64,000 bases of DNA from Rhodospirillaceae bacterium (GCA_002709075.1 PAPV01000018.1:36706-100705); one strand, 5' to 3'; positions 46,124 to 56,572 are shown, counted from the first letter of the stretch. The notes: a model not told the origin generated them from the letters alone. Program-made: numbers and translations.

Positions 46124-47359
46124 TTATATCAAAAACTGAGATAAAATTTGATCTTCTGTTATATCCTTATATTTGTATTCTCCTTCATCTAAGCGCGAAA
46201 AAAGTGCTTTAAAATCTTCTGGTCCTTTAGTCTCTAAACCAATAAGTATACTGCCAAAATTTCTCGCTGACTTTTTTAGATATTCAAATCGCGTAATATC
46301 TTCATTGGGCCCAAGAGTTTTCAGAAAGTCTCTTAGCGCACCTGGTCTTTGGGGCAAGCTAAGAATAAGGTATTTTTTTATACCGGAGAAACGCCCTGCC
46401 CGTTCCTTCACCTCCGGCAAACGTTCAAAATCAAAGTTGCCTCCTGTCGCAACACACACGATGTTGCGTCCAGCAATTTTGCTAGGAATATCTTTTAAGA
46501 CATCGATGGATAGAGCACCGGCCGGCTCAAGTACTATTCCTTCAATATCCAACATCTCAAGCATCGTTGTGCAAATTCGATTTTCTGGAACTGAATAAAG
46601 ACAATCTGGATGAATTTTTTTGAGAATTTCAAAATTTAGTCTACCAATCATTGCCACTGACGCACCGTCTGTAAAATTATCAATCTCATCTAATCTTTTT
46701 GGCTTGCCTGCCGAAAGCGCTGCCTTCAAACTTGTTGCGCCATGAGGCTCAACTAAAGTATATTCACATTCATTTCCAAAAAACGAAATTGCACCAGCCG
46801 ATAAACCACCACCACCGACTGGCATAATGATCATATCAGGAGAAAAATTTAGTTGCTCTTTTATCTCAGAAGCGACCGTTGCCTGCCCTTCAATTACGTC
46901 GATATCATCAAATGGCGATAAAAAATAGGCAGCATTTTGCAGACTAAATTCCTGGGCAGCAGCCAAACATTCATCAAAGTAATCGCCAACTAAAGAGACC
47001 TTAACATTGTTACCACCAAATATTTGCGTTTTTGAAATCTTTTGCTGGGGCGTCGTAATTGGCATAAAAATGGTTGCCTTTACTCCAAGAAATGACGCCA
47101 TAAAAGCGACACCCTGAGCGTGGTTCCCGGCACTTGCACAAACAAAATGCTCAACATCATTTTGTTTTCGCATTGCATTGCAAGCCCCTCTTACTTTATA
47201 GGATCTAACAGGGCTTAAATCTTCCCTTTTAAGGTAAATATTTGCGTTATATTTTCTTGATAAATGTTCATTCTTTTGAATTGGTGTAGCCTCAAAGACT
47301 TTGCGCATCTCTAATGTTGCTTGTAATATCCGTTTTTGAAATTGGTTTAGACTTTTCAT
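46124..47359 (-). CDS. ilvA: Threonine dehydratase, biosynthetic
   Basis: A 411-aa PLP enzyme making 2-oxobutanoate for isoleucine synthesis. The PLP lysine is K55 in RSYKVRGAC, the phosphate loop is PVGGGGLSAG, and there is a single C-terminal ACT-like regulatory domain (YLILSLPQRPGALRDFL). The shorter, single-regulatory-domain layout is the form common outside enterics. It is followed by cysD on the same strand. Confidence 0.92.
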   Translation of the reverse strand: MKSLNQFQKRILQATLEMRKVFEATPIQKNEHLSRKYNANIYLKREDLSPVRSYKVRGACNAMRKQNDVEHFVCASAGNHAQGVAFMASFLGVKATIFMPITTPQQKISKTQIFGGNNVKVSLVGDYFDECLAAAQEFSLQNAAYFLSPFDDIDVIEGQATVASEIKEQLNFSPDMIIMPVGGGGLSAGAISFFGNECEYTLVEPHGATSLKAALSAGKPKRLDEIDNFTDGASVAMIGRLNFEILKKIHPDCLYSVPENRICTTMLEMLDIEGIVLEPAGALSIDVLKDIPSKIAGRNIVCVATGGNFDFERLPEVKERAGRFSGIKKYLILSLPQRPGALRDFLKTLGPNEDITRFEYLKKSARNFGSILIGLETKGPEDFKALFSRLDEGEYKYKDITEDQILSQFLI

Positions 47360-47739
47360 AATACTTAAACGGCAATTAGTTATAATATGCTGCGTTAATA
47401 AAAAATTTTATCCAGAGCTTTTAAATAATATTTTCAAGAAAATCTAGTACCGCTGAGAAATAACAATTCAGTTGACTGAGAAAAAAATTCAGACCTACCA
47501 CAAATTACAGTTGACCGTAGCATTAATTATTGAAATCTGTTGAATTAAATTTCTTACAGTAAAAAGGCCTTGTCATCCGCAAATTAGAAACTGATTGAAA
47601 AGGCACTGTATGGTTGCTCAAAACTCCTAGTATACAAAAGGTTAGAATTTAGATGAATTTATTGGCAATAGAAAGACAAAGCTCATCAATTGTCTTAAAG
47701 AAAACAAAAAATGTAGAAAAGCGCATGCTTTTTGAAAAA
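47360..47739. other. AT-rich spacer
   Basis: Nothing definable: no gene, terminator or repeat recognised. A 45-codon plus-strand frame from 47653 runs into the end of the next gene and looks random. Confidence 0.4.
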
Positions 47740-48498
47740 TTATTTTTTAAAATCGTCAGCCCAATTCATTTTATTCGTAAGTTCTAATCGTTTTAACAAA
47801 AGAATTACTGAGAGACGCACCACTGGAGGATCTTTTGTCAGTTCTTTTTTTAAAAGTGCTCTTTCTATAACAACAAGATTCGTGCGTGTTTGAGCAATTG
47901 CAGAATAATTTCTTCTTCTGTTATGTAAGAGTGCCGCCTCACCAAAACATTCTCCAGATTTTAATTCTGCAACCTTTTTATTATTTTCAGAGTATAAACC
48001 AACCTTACCCCTTTCAAGAAAATACATAGAATCGGCGGTATCATTAATTCTAAATATCAACCCATCCTCTTCATGGGTGCTTCGACGAAGAGATTTAAAA
48101 TTTTTTTCTAAAAATATGTCTTCAAAAATTGTGCTGGTAGATCTATTTTTAAAATCAAAAATACGGCTAATACTGTATTTTATTATTGTTCGTGAAACCA
48201 CATCAGCTGCATTTGCATTTTTTCTGATATCTGTTCCATCAAATCTTTTTAATTTTAAATCAGTGAGTAATTTAAACCTAAGATTTTTCTCTCGTGCAGC
48301 TATTACCTCCGCAAATCCAATCGGATCACCAACACTGAAGGTTTGTGTAAGATTTTTTTCATTATATGCTAATAGTGATCCCTCTATTATTATAAATGCC
48401 GCATCATCCTTATTGAAATCAAAGTTTGAGTCTCTTCGAATGCTTATATTTTGTGAAGTTCTATCTAATTTTTTCAATAATTCTTTTTGATTGAACAT
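47740..48498 (-). CDS. Cyclic-nucleotide-binding-domain protein (two CNB-like domains)
   Basis: A 252-aa protein without a DNA-binding or kinase part. The C-terminal CNB domain is clear (DSMYFLERGKVGLY, then LKSGECFGEAALLHNRRR with the phosphate-binding cassette). The N-terminal domain is a degenerate CNB fold (AAFIIIEGSLLAYNE, then FSVGDPIGFAEVI). The residue set of the cassette (GEAALL then R) is compatible with ligand binding. Its role may be regulatory through protein interaction, as there is no output domain. Confidence 0.75.
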   Translation of the reverse strand: MFNQKELLKKLDRTSQNISIRRDSNFDFNKDDAAFIIIEGSLLAYNEKNLTQTFSVGDPIGFAEVIAAREKNLRFKLLTDLKLKRFDGTDIRKNANAADVVSRTIIKYSISRIFDFKNRSTSTIFEDIFLEKNFKSLRRSTHEEDGLIFRINDTADSMYFLERGKVGLYSENNKKVAELKSGECFGEAALLHNRRRNYSAIAQTRTNLVVIERALLKKELTKDPPVVRLSVILLLKRLELTNKMNWADDFKK

Positions 48499-48770
48499 AT
48501 TCTTAACTTTTTCTCAAAAACTTGTTACACTCTGTTAGGTTTGTTAGATAAATTCACCGTTTTTCATGAAATCTTATTCATACTGTGTCAGACGTTTCAG
48601 ACCTCTGTAATATTTTGAATGAAATATACTAAAAAAATTAAACCACCAATATTCTTTTACCTTGCGTAAACTTTATTTTCAGATTAATCATCAAAATATT
48701 TATCATCTCTGAACCAACAACCAAAAAATCAAATGAAGAAATTTCGGTGGAATTTTATAGTCAAAGTTTT

Positions 48771-48993
48771 TTAAACACTCTTTGATTGCATATTCGTAGT
48801 AAATATTTTTACTATCCGCTCAATCAGCTTTCCTCCCCCAGAAAAACGGTTTATTCGTGGAAACCTGGCATCAATTCCAGCTTTATACCTATGCGAATGT
48901 TGGATTCTGTCAAAACCAATCTTTAACACTTAAGATGTGTTAAATGATCAAACTTGTCCTTACTGCTATACGGTGTTTTTGCCGACATAGTTA
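48771..48993 (-). pseudogene. Decayed C-terminal fragment of an ATP-dependent DNA ligase
   Basis: On the minus strand this spacer encodes GFDRIQHSHRYKAGI and DARFPRINRF, closely matching the intact ligase 2 kb away (AFDAVQFSNRHKSGI, AMRFPRIKRV). The nucleotide match continues upstream (GGACAAGTTTGATCATTTAA versus the ligase GGACCAGTTAGATCGATAAA). An in-frame TAA interrupts it. It is therefore a remnant of a second copy, or of a related ligase, with no start. The rest of the 48499-49097 spacer is featureless. Confidence 0.7.
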
Positions 48994-49097
48994 CACAAAA
49001 CTATAAATTTTTATTCAAAATTAGAATTATTGTACTATATTTATATAGCAAATAATTTGAAGTATGCTTACTGTTGCACGAATTTATGGAGGGAATA

Positions 49098-50546
49098 GTG
49101 ACAGAACTCTTTCACGGTAAAATGCTAATAAATGGGAATCTTGTGGATAGCGCGACGGGGAACCGTATTGAGAGCTTTAATCCGATGAACGAAGAATTAA
49201 TTGGCAGCGTACCATGTGCAACCCCTGATGATGTTGACGTCGCCTATGAGGCGGCGGAACGAGCGCAGATGGAGTGGGCTAAAACTGATATGGGCCATCG
49301 CGTAAAAGTGTTGAATGACTTTGCGCAAATGCTACTTGATCGCAAAGAAGAGATTGCAACTTTGGAGGTCCGGGATACTGGGAATACTGTTGGTCCAATG
49401 AATCAGGACGTAGTTACTGCTGCGGATAGAATTCGTTTATATGCTGGTTTGGGGTACGAACTAAAAGGAGAAACAATTCCATCCACTTCCTCAGGTCTGC
49501 ACATCACAATAAGAGAGCCATACGGAGTTGTTGGTCGAATTATCCCCTTTAACCATCCTATGGGATTTGCAGCCTCTAGGCTGGCACCAGCCGTCATTGC
49601 TGGTAACTCTATTTTAATTAAACCACCCGAACAAAGTCCTTTATCAGCATGCATCCTGGCGGAAATTTGTCAAAACTCCTTTCCCTCTGGGTTGGTGAAC
49701 ATACTCACTGGAGATGGCTTGACGGGTGAAGCAATTGTTAAACATCCCAAGATTAAGAGAATTGCTTTCATAGGATCGGCGGCTACCGGTATGCGAATTC
49801 AAAATTCTGCCTCTGAAGTTGCAGTGAAAAATGTTACGCTGGAATTGGGAGGAAAAAATCCACTAATCGCTTGCTCCGACTCTGATGTCGAGCAAGTAGC
49901 CACAGCAGCAATACGTGGAATGAACTTTGCATGGCAAGGGCAATCGTGTGGTTCAACTAGTCGAATTTTATTGCATGAAGACCTTCATGATGCAGTTGTA
50001 AACCGGATGATAGAAAAACTGAATGCACTGAAAATTGGCGATCCTCTAGATCCCGATGTCAATATGGGTCCAATTAATTCAAAACCGCAGTACGATAGAA
50101 TTAAAATAATGATTAATGAGGCGCTAAATCAGGGAGCAAAATGCGTGGTTGGTGGCGGCTGTCCTAAGGGTGAAATGTTTCAAAAGGGTTATTGGATCGA
50201 GCCAACGTTATTATTGGACGTTGAACAGTCCATGGAGATTGCAAAAACAGAGGTGTTTGGACCGGTTGTAAGTGTCATGAAGTGGTCTGCCATAGAGGAC
50301 GCTCTTAACATAGCGAATGATGTAGAGTATGGCCTTACGGCTTCAATTTACACCAACGACTTCAATACAGCCATGTATTTCTCTAGAAATATCAAAGCAG
50401 GCTATATTTGGATAAATGGAACAAATACTCACTTCCGAAATGTACCATATGGTGGTTTTAAAAATAGCGGCGTTGGTCGAGAGGAGGGTTTGGATGAATT
50501 ATTAAGTTACACAGAAACAAAAGCTATCAATTGGAATCCTAATTGA
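49098..50546 (+). CDS. NAD(P)-dependent aldehyde dehydrogenase
   Basis: A 482-aa enzyme of the ALDH superfamily. The general-base glutamate is in TLELGGKNP and the catalytic Cys in WQGQSCGSTSR. IIPFNHPMGF marks the cofactor tunnel and TEVFGPVVSV the C-terminal family block. A GTG at 49098 preceded by GGAGGG is the best start; upstream ATG/TTG readings overlap the ribosome-binding site. The group resembles betaine-aldehyde or aromatic-aldehyde dehydrogenases. Substrate unknown. It stands alone. Confidence 0.9.
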   Translation: MTELFHGKMLINGNLVDSATGNRIESFNPMNEELIGSVPCATPDDVDVAYEAAERAQMEWAKTDMGHRVKVLNDFAQMLLDRKEEIATLEVRDTGNTVGPMNQDVVTAADRIRLYAGLGYELKGETIPSTSSGLHITIREPYGVVGRIIPFNHPMGFAASRLAPAVIAGNSILIKPPEQSPLSACILAEICQNSFPSGLVNILTGDGLTGEAIVKHPKIKRIAFIGSAATGMRIQNSASEVAVKNVTLELGGKNPLIACSDSDVEQVATAAIRGMNFAWQGQSCGSTSRILLHEDLHDAVVNRMIEKLNALKIGDPLDPDVNMGPINSKPQYDRIKIMINEALNQGAKCVVGGGCPKGEMFQKGYWIEPTLLLDVEQSMEIAKTEVFGPVVSVMKWSAIEDALNIANDVEYGLTASIYTNDFNTAMYFSRNIKAGYIWINGTNTHFRNVPYGGFKNSGVGREEGLDELLSYTETKAINWNPN

Positions 50547-50732
50547 CATTGATATGAAACCAGAAATTTGTAAATTATTGTCATTAGATTTCAGCCGATC
50601 CCAACTAAGGGAATAAAATTGATTTTGTTTTTTACAGAAACGCGAGTTTATTTGTATCTTCACAGTTCTTTTGTAACCAAAAAGGGCATGAGTTTATGAA
50701 ATGATACCGTAAATAATACCTATCATTCCTGG

Positions 50733-52325
50733 TCAAATTTTAACAAAGGCACTTTGATCAACCATTTGTCGCAACTTTTCGACGCTGTCAGCCTCATTAG
50801 CTGGCTTATCCCAACGAACACGCTTTATTCTTGGAAATCGCATTGCAATTCCAGATTTATGCCTATTAGAAAATTGAACTGCATCAAAAGCAATCTCAAG
50901 CACTAAAGATGGGTTTATCGATCTAACTGGTCCGAACCGTTCTGTCGTATTATCGCGAACATATTTATCCAGTCTAAGTAAATCATCATCCGTATAGCCG
51001 GAATATGCTTTACCTACCGGCATTAAAGTATTGTCATTATTATTTGACCAGCAACCAAAAGTGTAATCAGAATAATATGACGATCGCTTTCCGTGTCCAC
51101 GTTTAGCGTACATTAGGATGCACTCCGCACTTAGGGGATCACGTTTCCATTTATACCAATGCCCTTTTTTACGACCTACTAAATAAGGAGATTGTCGTCG
51201 TTTAAGTACAAGTCCCTCGTAACCATGTAAACGGCAAAGGTCACGGTACTTAGTAAGATCACTCCATTTAGAAACAGAAATAATTTCAGACAAAGAAATG
51301 CGTTTTGGTCTTTCAAGCGCAAACCACTCCTCTAAGTGCCGCCGTCTCTCCAAAAAAGTCAACGAACGAAGGTCTTCTCTATTATTTTCCAAAATATCAT
51401 ATGCCATGATGTGAGCGGGGTATTGGTCTAATATCTGCTTGGTGGGTTTTTTGCGCCCGAGTCTTTTTTGTAATTGTTCAAACGGCTGTACGGTGTTTTT
51501 TTGTACAACCAGTAATTCCCCATCTATCACACCCTGCCAATTTATTTGGTCCAAAACATCTGGAAAACTTCGACTTATATCTTCTCCTGTTCTTGTATAA
51601 AGTCGGCTTTGGTTTTTATAAGCTATCGCTTGAACGCGCACGCCATCCCATTTCCACTCTGCTATAAATTCCTTAGCACTCATTGATTTTAAATCATTTT
51701 TTACTATTGGGTGCGCAAGCATCACCGGCCTAAATAACAGTGCCCTGTCGACATTGGGGAGCTTGGCCTTACCTTCTAGCCATTCAAACAAGTCTGTGTA
51801 AGGGGGAGTTAACCCAAACCACAGCTCTTCGATATCGATGACATTCTTATTACCAAATTTTCCCAAAGCAATTTTCAAAAGTCGTGCAGATACACCAACT
51901 CTAAGCCCGCCGGTTATTAGTTTTAAAAGAGCAAACCGCTCGCTCTGTCCTAACCTATCTAGAAGCATTGCTAAAGTCTTAGGAGCGTCGCTTCGACTAG
52001 AGGAGGCAAGTGTATTCGTAGCGGCATACAAAGAAATATTCTCTGAAGTAATATTAGAGGGCCAAACGAGTGACACAGTCTCTGCAAGATCGCCAACATA
52101 ATCGTAGGAAAGTCGAAACAATTCGGGATCAACTCTATCTTCAATTAACTTTCGAATGACACTAGAAGTAATATTTGGGATTTGAAGTGTCCCAGCAATT
52201 GCGGCAACAGCAAACCCTCTATCCGGATCTTTTTCTTGAGAAAAATAAGTTATGAGATGTCGGATCTTTTGATTTCGCGAACTCGAATAGACCAGTTGTT
52301 CAAGCAAAAGCGCAAATAGCTTCAC
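50733..52325 (-). CDS. ATP-dependent DNA ligase of the ligase-associated repair cassette
   Basis: A 530-aa ligase. The adenylated lysine is K225 in EWKWDGVRV; downstream motifs VIDGELLVV, GYEGLVLKRR and WYKWKRDP are present. The N-terminal 200 residues are the ligase DNA-binding domain. It starts at a GTG 12 bases after the exonuclease stop. It belongs to the conserved four-gene set of ligase, MBL exonuclease, Lhr-type helicase and PdeM. A decayed relative of its C-terminus lies about 2 kb away. Confidence 0.92.
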   Translation of the reverse strand: MKLFALLLEQLVYSSSRNQKIRHLITYFSQEKDPDRGFAVAAIAGTLQIPNITSSVIRKLIEDRVDPELFRLSYDYVGDLAETVSLVWPSNITSENISLYAATNTLASSSRSDAPKTLAMLLDRLGQSERFALLKLITGGLRVGVSARLLKIALGKFGNKNVIDIEELWFGLTPPYTDLFEWLEGKAKLPNVDRALLFRPVMLAHPIVKNDLKSMSAKEFIAEWKWDGVRVQAIAYKNQSRLYTRTGEDISRSFPDVLDQINWQGVIDGELLVVQKNTVQPFEQLQKRLGRKKPTKQILDQYPAHIMAYDILENNREDLRSLTFLERRRHLEEWFALERPKRISLSEIISVSKWSDLTKYRDLCRLHGYEGLVLKRRQSPYLVGRKKGHWYKWKRDPLSAECILMYAKRGHGKRSSYYSDYTFGCWSNNNDNTLMPVGKAYSGYTDDDLLRLDKYVRDNTTERFGPVRSINPSLVLEIAFDAVQFSNRHKSGIAMRFPRIKRVRWDKPANEADSVEKLRQMVDQSAFVKI

Positions 52326-52337
52326 GTTGACCTCTTT

Positions 52338-53327
52338 TTATGTTTGCAAGGACAAAGGTGCTGAATTTAGGCCAATCGTTTGCGCGTAATGGACAAGCGC
52401 TTCTTCTTGGCCATGTGTAACCCAAATGTCTTTTGCACCTACCTCGCGCACCGTTGTTGTTAACTCATACCAATCTGCATGGTCGGAAATGATTAATGGC
52501 AATTCAATTTGACGCTGTTTTACCCGTTGCCGTATGCGCATCCATCCACTTGCGAGGCAAGTCATCGGGCTTACAAAACCTCTCGACCATTTTTCCGCAA
52601 TTGCACTGGGGGGACACACAACAATTTTACCTGCGGTAATTTTTTTTACCCTAGAAGTCACTTGAACTAATTCACCAAGTTCATAACCAAAACTCTTATA
52701 TAGGTCGCAGAGAGGTCTCATTGCACCATGGATAAATATGGGCTCGGTATAACCATGCTTCCGAATATGGCACAGTAATCTTTGGCATTTACCGAGAGCG
52801 TAAACACCCACCAGATGGGTTTTGTCAGGAAATTTTTTCAGAGAGTTTAGCAGCTTCAGAACTTCGGTATCCGCAGGCGGGTGGGAAAAAACTGGAAGAC
52901 CAAATGTCGCCTCGGTGATAAACAAATTACATGGAACTAGTTCAAAGGGCTCGCAACTTGGATCTGCGCGTCTCTTGTAGTCCCCAGACACCACCACTCG
53001 AGTACCTCTGTAATCAATTACCACTTGTGCGCTACCTAAAATATGTCCCGCAGAAGCAAAACGGATTTCCACATCGTTAATCTTTTTAGCTACGCCAAAA
53101 TCTAATGGTGTAGTGCTTTCTTTTCGAATATCTTTGTAGCGCGCTCTCATTATAGCGATAGTCTCCGGTGTCGCTATAATATGACGGTGCCCAGATCGAG
53201 CGTGATCTGCGTGACCATGGGTTATGACCGCCAAATCCGTTGGCTGGATGGGATCTATAACAAACTTACCAGGCGTGCAAACAAGTCCTTTGGTGCCCTG
53301 TCGCAACCAAGAATATTTATCATTCAT
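52338..53327 (-). CDS. Ligase-associated MBL-fold DNA exonuclease
   Basis: A 329-aa beta-lactamase-fold nuclease. The metal-binding motif is THGHADHARSG, followed by GHILGSAQVV and VSGDYKRRADPS, with late histidines in ISDHADWYEL and WVTHGQEEA. This is the pattern of SNM1/CPSF-type nucleases in the ligase-associated repair cassette. It is divergent from the helicase gene, 67 bases apart, and coupled to the ligase. Confidence 0.9.
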   Translation of the reverse strand: MNDKYSWLRQGTKGLVCTPGKFVIDPIQPTDLAVITHGHADHARSGHRHIIATPETIAIMRARYKDIRKESTTPLDFGVAKKINDVEIRFASAGHILGSAQVVIDYRGTRVVVSGDYKRRADPSCEPFELVPCNLFITEATFGLPVFSHPPADTEVLKLLNSLKKFPDKTHLVGVYALGKCQRLLCHIRKHGYTEPIFIHGAMRPLCDLYKSFGYELGELVQVTSRVKKITAGKIVVCPPSAIAEKWSRGFVSPMTCLASGWMRIRQRVKQRQIELPLIISDHADWYELTTTVREVGAKDIWVTHGQEEALVHYAQTIGLNSAPLSLQT

Positions 53328-53394
53328 ATCGAAACCGTTTGAATACTAACCCCGTACTATATGCTTTAGTGTAAGGTAAAAAGACCATATAACA

Positions 53395-55842
53395 ATGCAA
53401 AACAAATGTGAACTCGACCTGCCATTTTCGACTTGGTTCAAAAAAAAGGGCTGGGAACCGTACGATTATCAACTGGAACTAATTAAACGCCCTGCTCAAT
53501 TTTCCCACGACGTACTCATCGCACCGACCGGCGGTGGCAAAACGCTAGCAGGCTTCTTACCTTCTTTGATAGATTTGCTCAAATCCCCTTATCCTGAGTT
53601 GCATACCATCTACATCTCACCATTGAAGGCTCTCGCTGAAGACGTAGCTCGCAACCTAACAATACCTATCGAAGAAATGAATTTGCGTATTAATGTTGAT
53701 GTCCGCACAGGGGATACCTCTAATCATCGCAAAAGAGCCCAAATGAAGACGCCACCTCAAATCCTCCTCACCACACCGGAGAGTTTTGCTCTTCTGCTAT
53801 CTTATCCGGAGGCAAAAACTTTGATGAGTTTCATCAACACAGTAATTATTGATGAAATACATGCAATAATTAATAGTAAACGTGGAGATCAATTGTCCCT
53901 TTGTTTGGCGCGTCTTCAAAAATTTAGCCCAAGCGCTCGTCGTATAGGATTATCAGCAACAGTTTCTGACACAGATCACATATCCAAGTGGATAGCGCCG
54001 GCAGACCAGCAAAAACTTGTTCGTACGATAACAGCAACCCCAGGACCACCTTCGGAAATAAGCATTGTTAAAGCAAAGAGGCCTCCTCCGTGGTCAGGCC
54101 ACTCTGGCCAATATGCGTTACCAGAGCTAATGGAAGAGATAAAAAAAAACAAAACCACGTTAATATTTGTTAACACACGAGCGCAGGCTGAAATAATATT
54201 CCAAAGTTTGTGGGAATTAAATGATGAATGCCTTCCAATTGGGCTTCATCACGGATCGCTTTCCGTAAGCCAACGTACAAAAATCGAGAACGCAATGGCT
54301 AAAGGAGATCTAAAAGCCATTATAGCCACATCCTCGCTCGATCTTGGTGTTGATTGGAGTTCGGTACAACTAGTTGTACAGATTGGTGCTCCAAAAGGAA
54401 TCAGTCGTTTGATTCAACGTGTGGGGCGGTCCAATCATGTGTTATCTGCTTCAAGCAGAGCAATATTGATCCCCACCAATCTCTTCGAAGTGATAGAATG
54501 TCAAGCAGCTATAGAGGCGATAATAGAAGGAGATATAGATGATATTTCTATGAACCCTGGCGCAATAGATGTATTAGCACAACACCTACTACTCATGGCC
54601 TGTAGTCAAGATTTTCAGTTTAACTCAATGCACCAAGAGGTTTCTTCCTCATTTCCGTACCGAAATCTTGATCAAGACGAGTTCAAAGAGTTGCTTAACT
54701 ATGCCTCAAATGGCGGTTATGTATTGCAAAGTTATGAACAATGGAGAAAAATAGATCAAAAAAAACCTGGTATTTACGGGATAACTAGTAAGTCTATATC
54801 TCGAAAAATTCGAATGAATGTTGGCACAATAGTTGAAGCTGAAACTCTTCGTGTCAAAAAAAAACGTGGGGAATATGTAGGAACAGTTGAAGAACAATTT
54901 ATTCAGTCTTTGAGTCCAGGCGATACATTTATACTTGGAGGAAAGGTATGGAGTTTTGTACGCATAAAGGATCTTTCTGCAGAAGTGACTTCAGCCGAAG
55001 GAAAAGACCCAAAAGTTCCGATCTACGCCGGCGGAAAACTTCCTCTTAATTCAAGCCTTGCGAGAAGAGTACGTAAGATAATCTCGGATCCGGTGTCATG
55101 GAATAAACTACCAAATTCTTGTCGTGAATGGCTAGAATTGCAGAAAAAAGCTGCTCATTTGCCAAAAAATAACGAATTATTGGTTGAGACATTTCCACGA
55201 GCAGGGAAGTGGTACATGGTAACGTATAGTTTTGCTGGAAGAAATGCTAACCAAACTCTTGGATTACTTTTAACAAAACAAATGGAGTTCATCGGTCTTG
55301 CTCCGCTCGGTTTTGTTGTAAATGACTACGCACTTACTTGTTGGGGTTTAAGGCCCATCAAAAAGCCGGAAGTATTATTTAATCAAGACGCTTTATACGA
55401 CGGGGTTGATCCCTGGTTGGGAGACTCATCACTTTTAAAACGAACATTCAGACAGATTGCAATTGTGAGCGGACTGATCCAGCGACGATTCCCAACCAAA
55501 AATAAAACGGGAAAACAAATCACTTTCAATTCAGATATCATATACGATACTCTCAGAAAGTATGAACCAAATCATATTCTTCTCAAGGCAACCCGTAACG
55601 AAGCCTTAAGAGGATTGGCAGATTTGAGCAGAATAGAGCAATTACTTGAGCTTAACGGTTCAAATATTAGGCACATTCAATATGATAGAACAACACCGCT
55701 CGCAGTTCCATTAATTCTAGAAGTTGGAAAGGAACCAGTATACGGAGGCCATGCAGAGGAGCTTCTTTTACAGAGTCTTGCCTATGAGTTATTTGACGAG
55801 GCAAAAGTTGTGAATAAATTGAAGAAAAATGAAACAATTTGA
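53395..55842 (+). CDS. Ligase-associated Lhr-like DEXH helicase
   Basis: An 815-aa superfamily 2 helicase. Walker A APTGGGKTLAGFLP, motif II IDEIHA, motif III LSATV, motif VI IQRVGRSNH and the Lhr-type winged-helix core are visible. It lacks the long C-terminal extension of full Lhr, as expected for the shorter ligase-associated type. It overlaps the PdeM gene by 14 bases. It is divergent from the exonuclease-ligase pair, so all four genes share one control region at 53328-53394. Confidence 0.92.
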   Translation: MQNKCELDLPFSTWFKKKGWEPYDYQLELIKRPAQFSHDVLIAPTGGGKTLAGFLPSLIDLLKSPYPELHTIYISPLKALAEDVARNLTIPIEEMNLRINVDVRTGDTSNHRKRAQMKTPPQILLTTPESFALLLSYPEAKTLMSFINTVIIDEIHAIINSKRGDQLSLCLARLQKFSPSARRIGLSATVSDTDHISKWIAPADQQKLVRTITATPGPPSEISIVKAKRPPPWSGHSGQYALPELMEEIKKNKTTLIFVNTRAQAEIIFQSLWELNDECLPIGLHHGSLSVSQRTKIENAMAKGDLKAIIATSSLDLGVDWSSVQLVVQIGAPKGISRLIQRVGRSNHVLSASSRAILIPTNLFEVIECQAAIEAIIEGDIDDISMNPGAIDVLAQHLLLMACSQDFQFNSMHQEVSSSFPYRNLDQDEFKELLNYASNGGYVLQSYEQWRKIDQKKPGIYGITSKSISRKIRMNVGTIVEAETLRVKKKRGEYVGTVEEQFIQSLSPGDTFILGGKVWSFVRIKDLSAEVTSAEGKDPKVPIYAGGKLPLNSSLARRVRKIISDPVSWNKLPNSCREWLELQKKAAHLPKNNELLVETFPRAGKWYMVTYSFAGRNANQTLGLLLTKQMEFIGLAPLGFVVNDYALTCWGLRPIKKPEVLFNQDALYDGVDPWLGDSSLLKRTFRQIAIVSGLIQRRFPTKNKTGKQITFNSDIIYDTLRKYEPNHILLKATRNEALRGLADLSRIEQLLELNGSNIRHIQYDRTTPLAVPLILEVGKEPVYGGHAEELLLQSLAYELFDEAKVVNKLKKNETI

Positions 55843-56500
55843 CTTTGAGTTCTGCGGCAGCAGATTCATTGCTGATCCATCCGGTGGCCTAATTTGGCCA
55901 AATCAAAAACTGGCTGTTGTTTCTGATCTCCATCTTGGAAAGAGCAGAGCAATAGCAAAGCACACCAATCAGTTTTTACCTCCTTATGACACCACTGCAA
56001 CACTATCGAAATTAGTCCTTCTTCTGGAGAACTTTGAGGTGCGAAAGATTTTAAGTCTAGGTGATAGTTTTCACCATCACAACGTCGGTTTATTAGCTTC
56101 AGATATAAAAGTTTTAAAAAGATTAACTTTGAATTATGAATGGCTGTGGATTATCGGAAATCACGATCCATCCCTTCCACATCGTCTCAAAGGACGTTAC
56201 CTAGATGAAGTGAGCATAGATAATATAACATTTCGCCATAGGGCTAGTCTTGCACCTAAAAATCCCGAGATATCTGGCCACTTCCACCCAGTGGTTAATG
56301 TGCGTTTGGCAGGAAGAAGGATCAAGGGAAGATGTTTTATACACGACAAAGAACGATTAATTCTGCCGGCTTTTGGCAGCTACACGGGTGGACTAAATGT
56401 TATAAATAAAGAAGTTGCCTCTCTTTTTTTAGCACAAAAAAAAATTTATATTTGTGGGAAAAAGCAAGTATATGAAGTTCCAACAACTAATTTGATTTAA
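55829..56500 (+). CDS. pdeM: Ligase-associated metallophosphoesterase
   Basis: A 223-aa calcineurin-like phosphoesterase with the metal motifs SDLHLGKS, SLGDSFHHH, IIGNHDPSL and SGHFHPVVNV. It matches the nuclease partner (PdeM) of the ligase-associated DNA damage response set. It starts within the helicase 3' end. It is probably a DNA phosphatase or endonuclease that prepares ends for the ligase. Confidence 0.9.
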   Translation: MKQFDFEFCGSRFIADPSGGLIWPNQKLAVVSDLHLGKSRAIAKHTNQFLPPYDTTATLSKLVLLLENFEVRKILSLGDSFHHHNVGLLASDIKVLKRLTLNYEWLWIIGNHDPSLPHRLKGRYLDEVSIDNITFRHRASLAPKNPEISGHFHPVVNVRLAGRRIKGRCFIHDKERLILPAFGSYTGGLNVINKEVASLFLAQKKIYICGKKQVYEVPTTNLI

Positions 56501-56572
56501 ACATGACATGTATAAAATAAAGGAAGGTTACATTGTTATTTCAGAAAATTCAGAGAACACATAGGAAAAACT

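Noticed and set aside
47653..47739. Small plus-strand frame in the spacer downstream of the cyclic-nucleotide-domain protein
   Set aside because: Low-complexity, no ribosome-binding site, overlaps the neighbouring gene.
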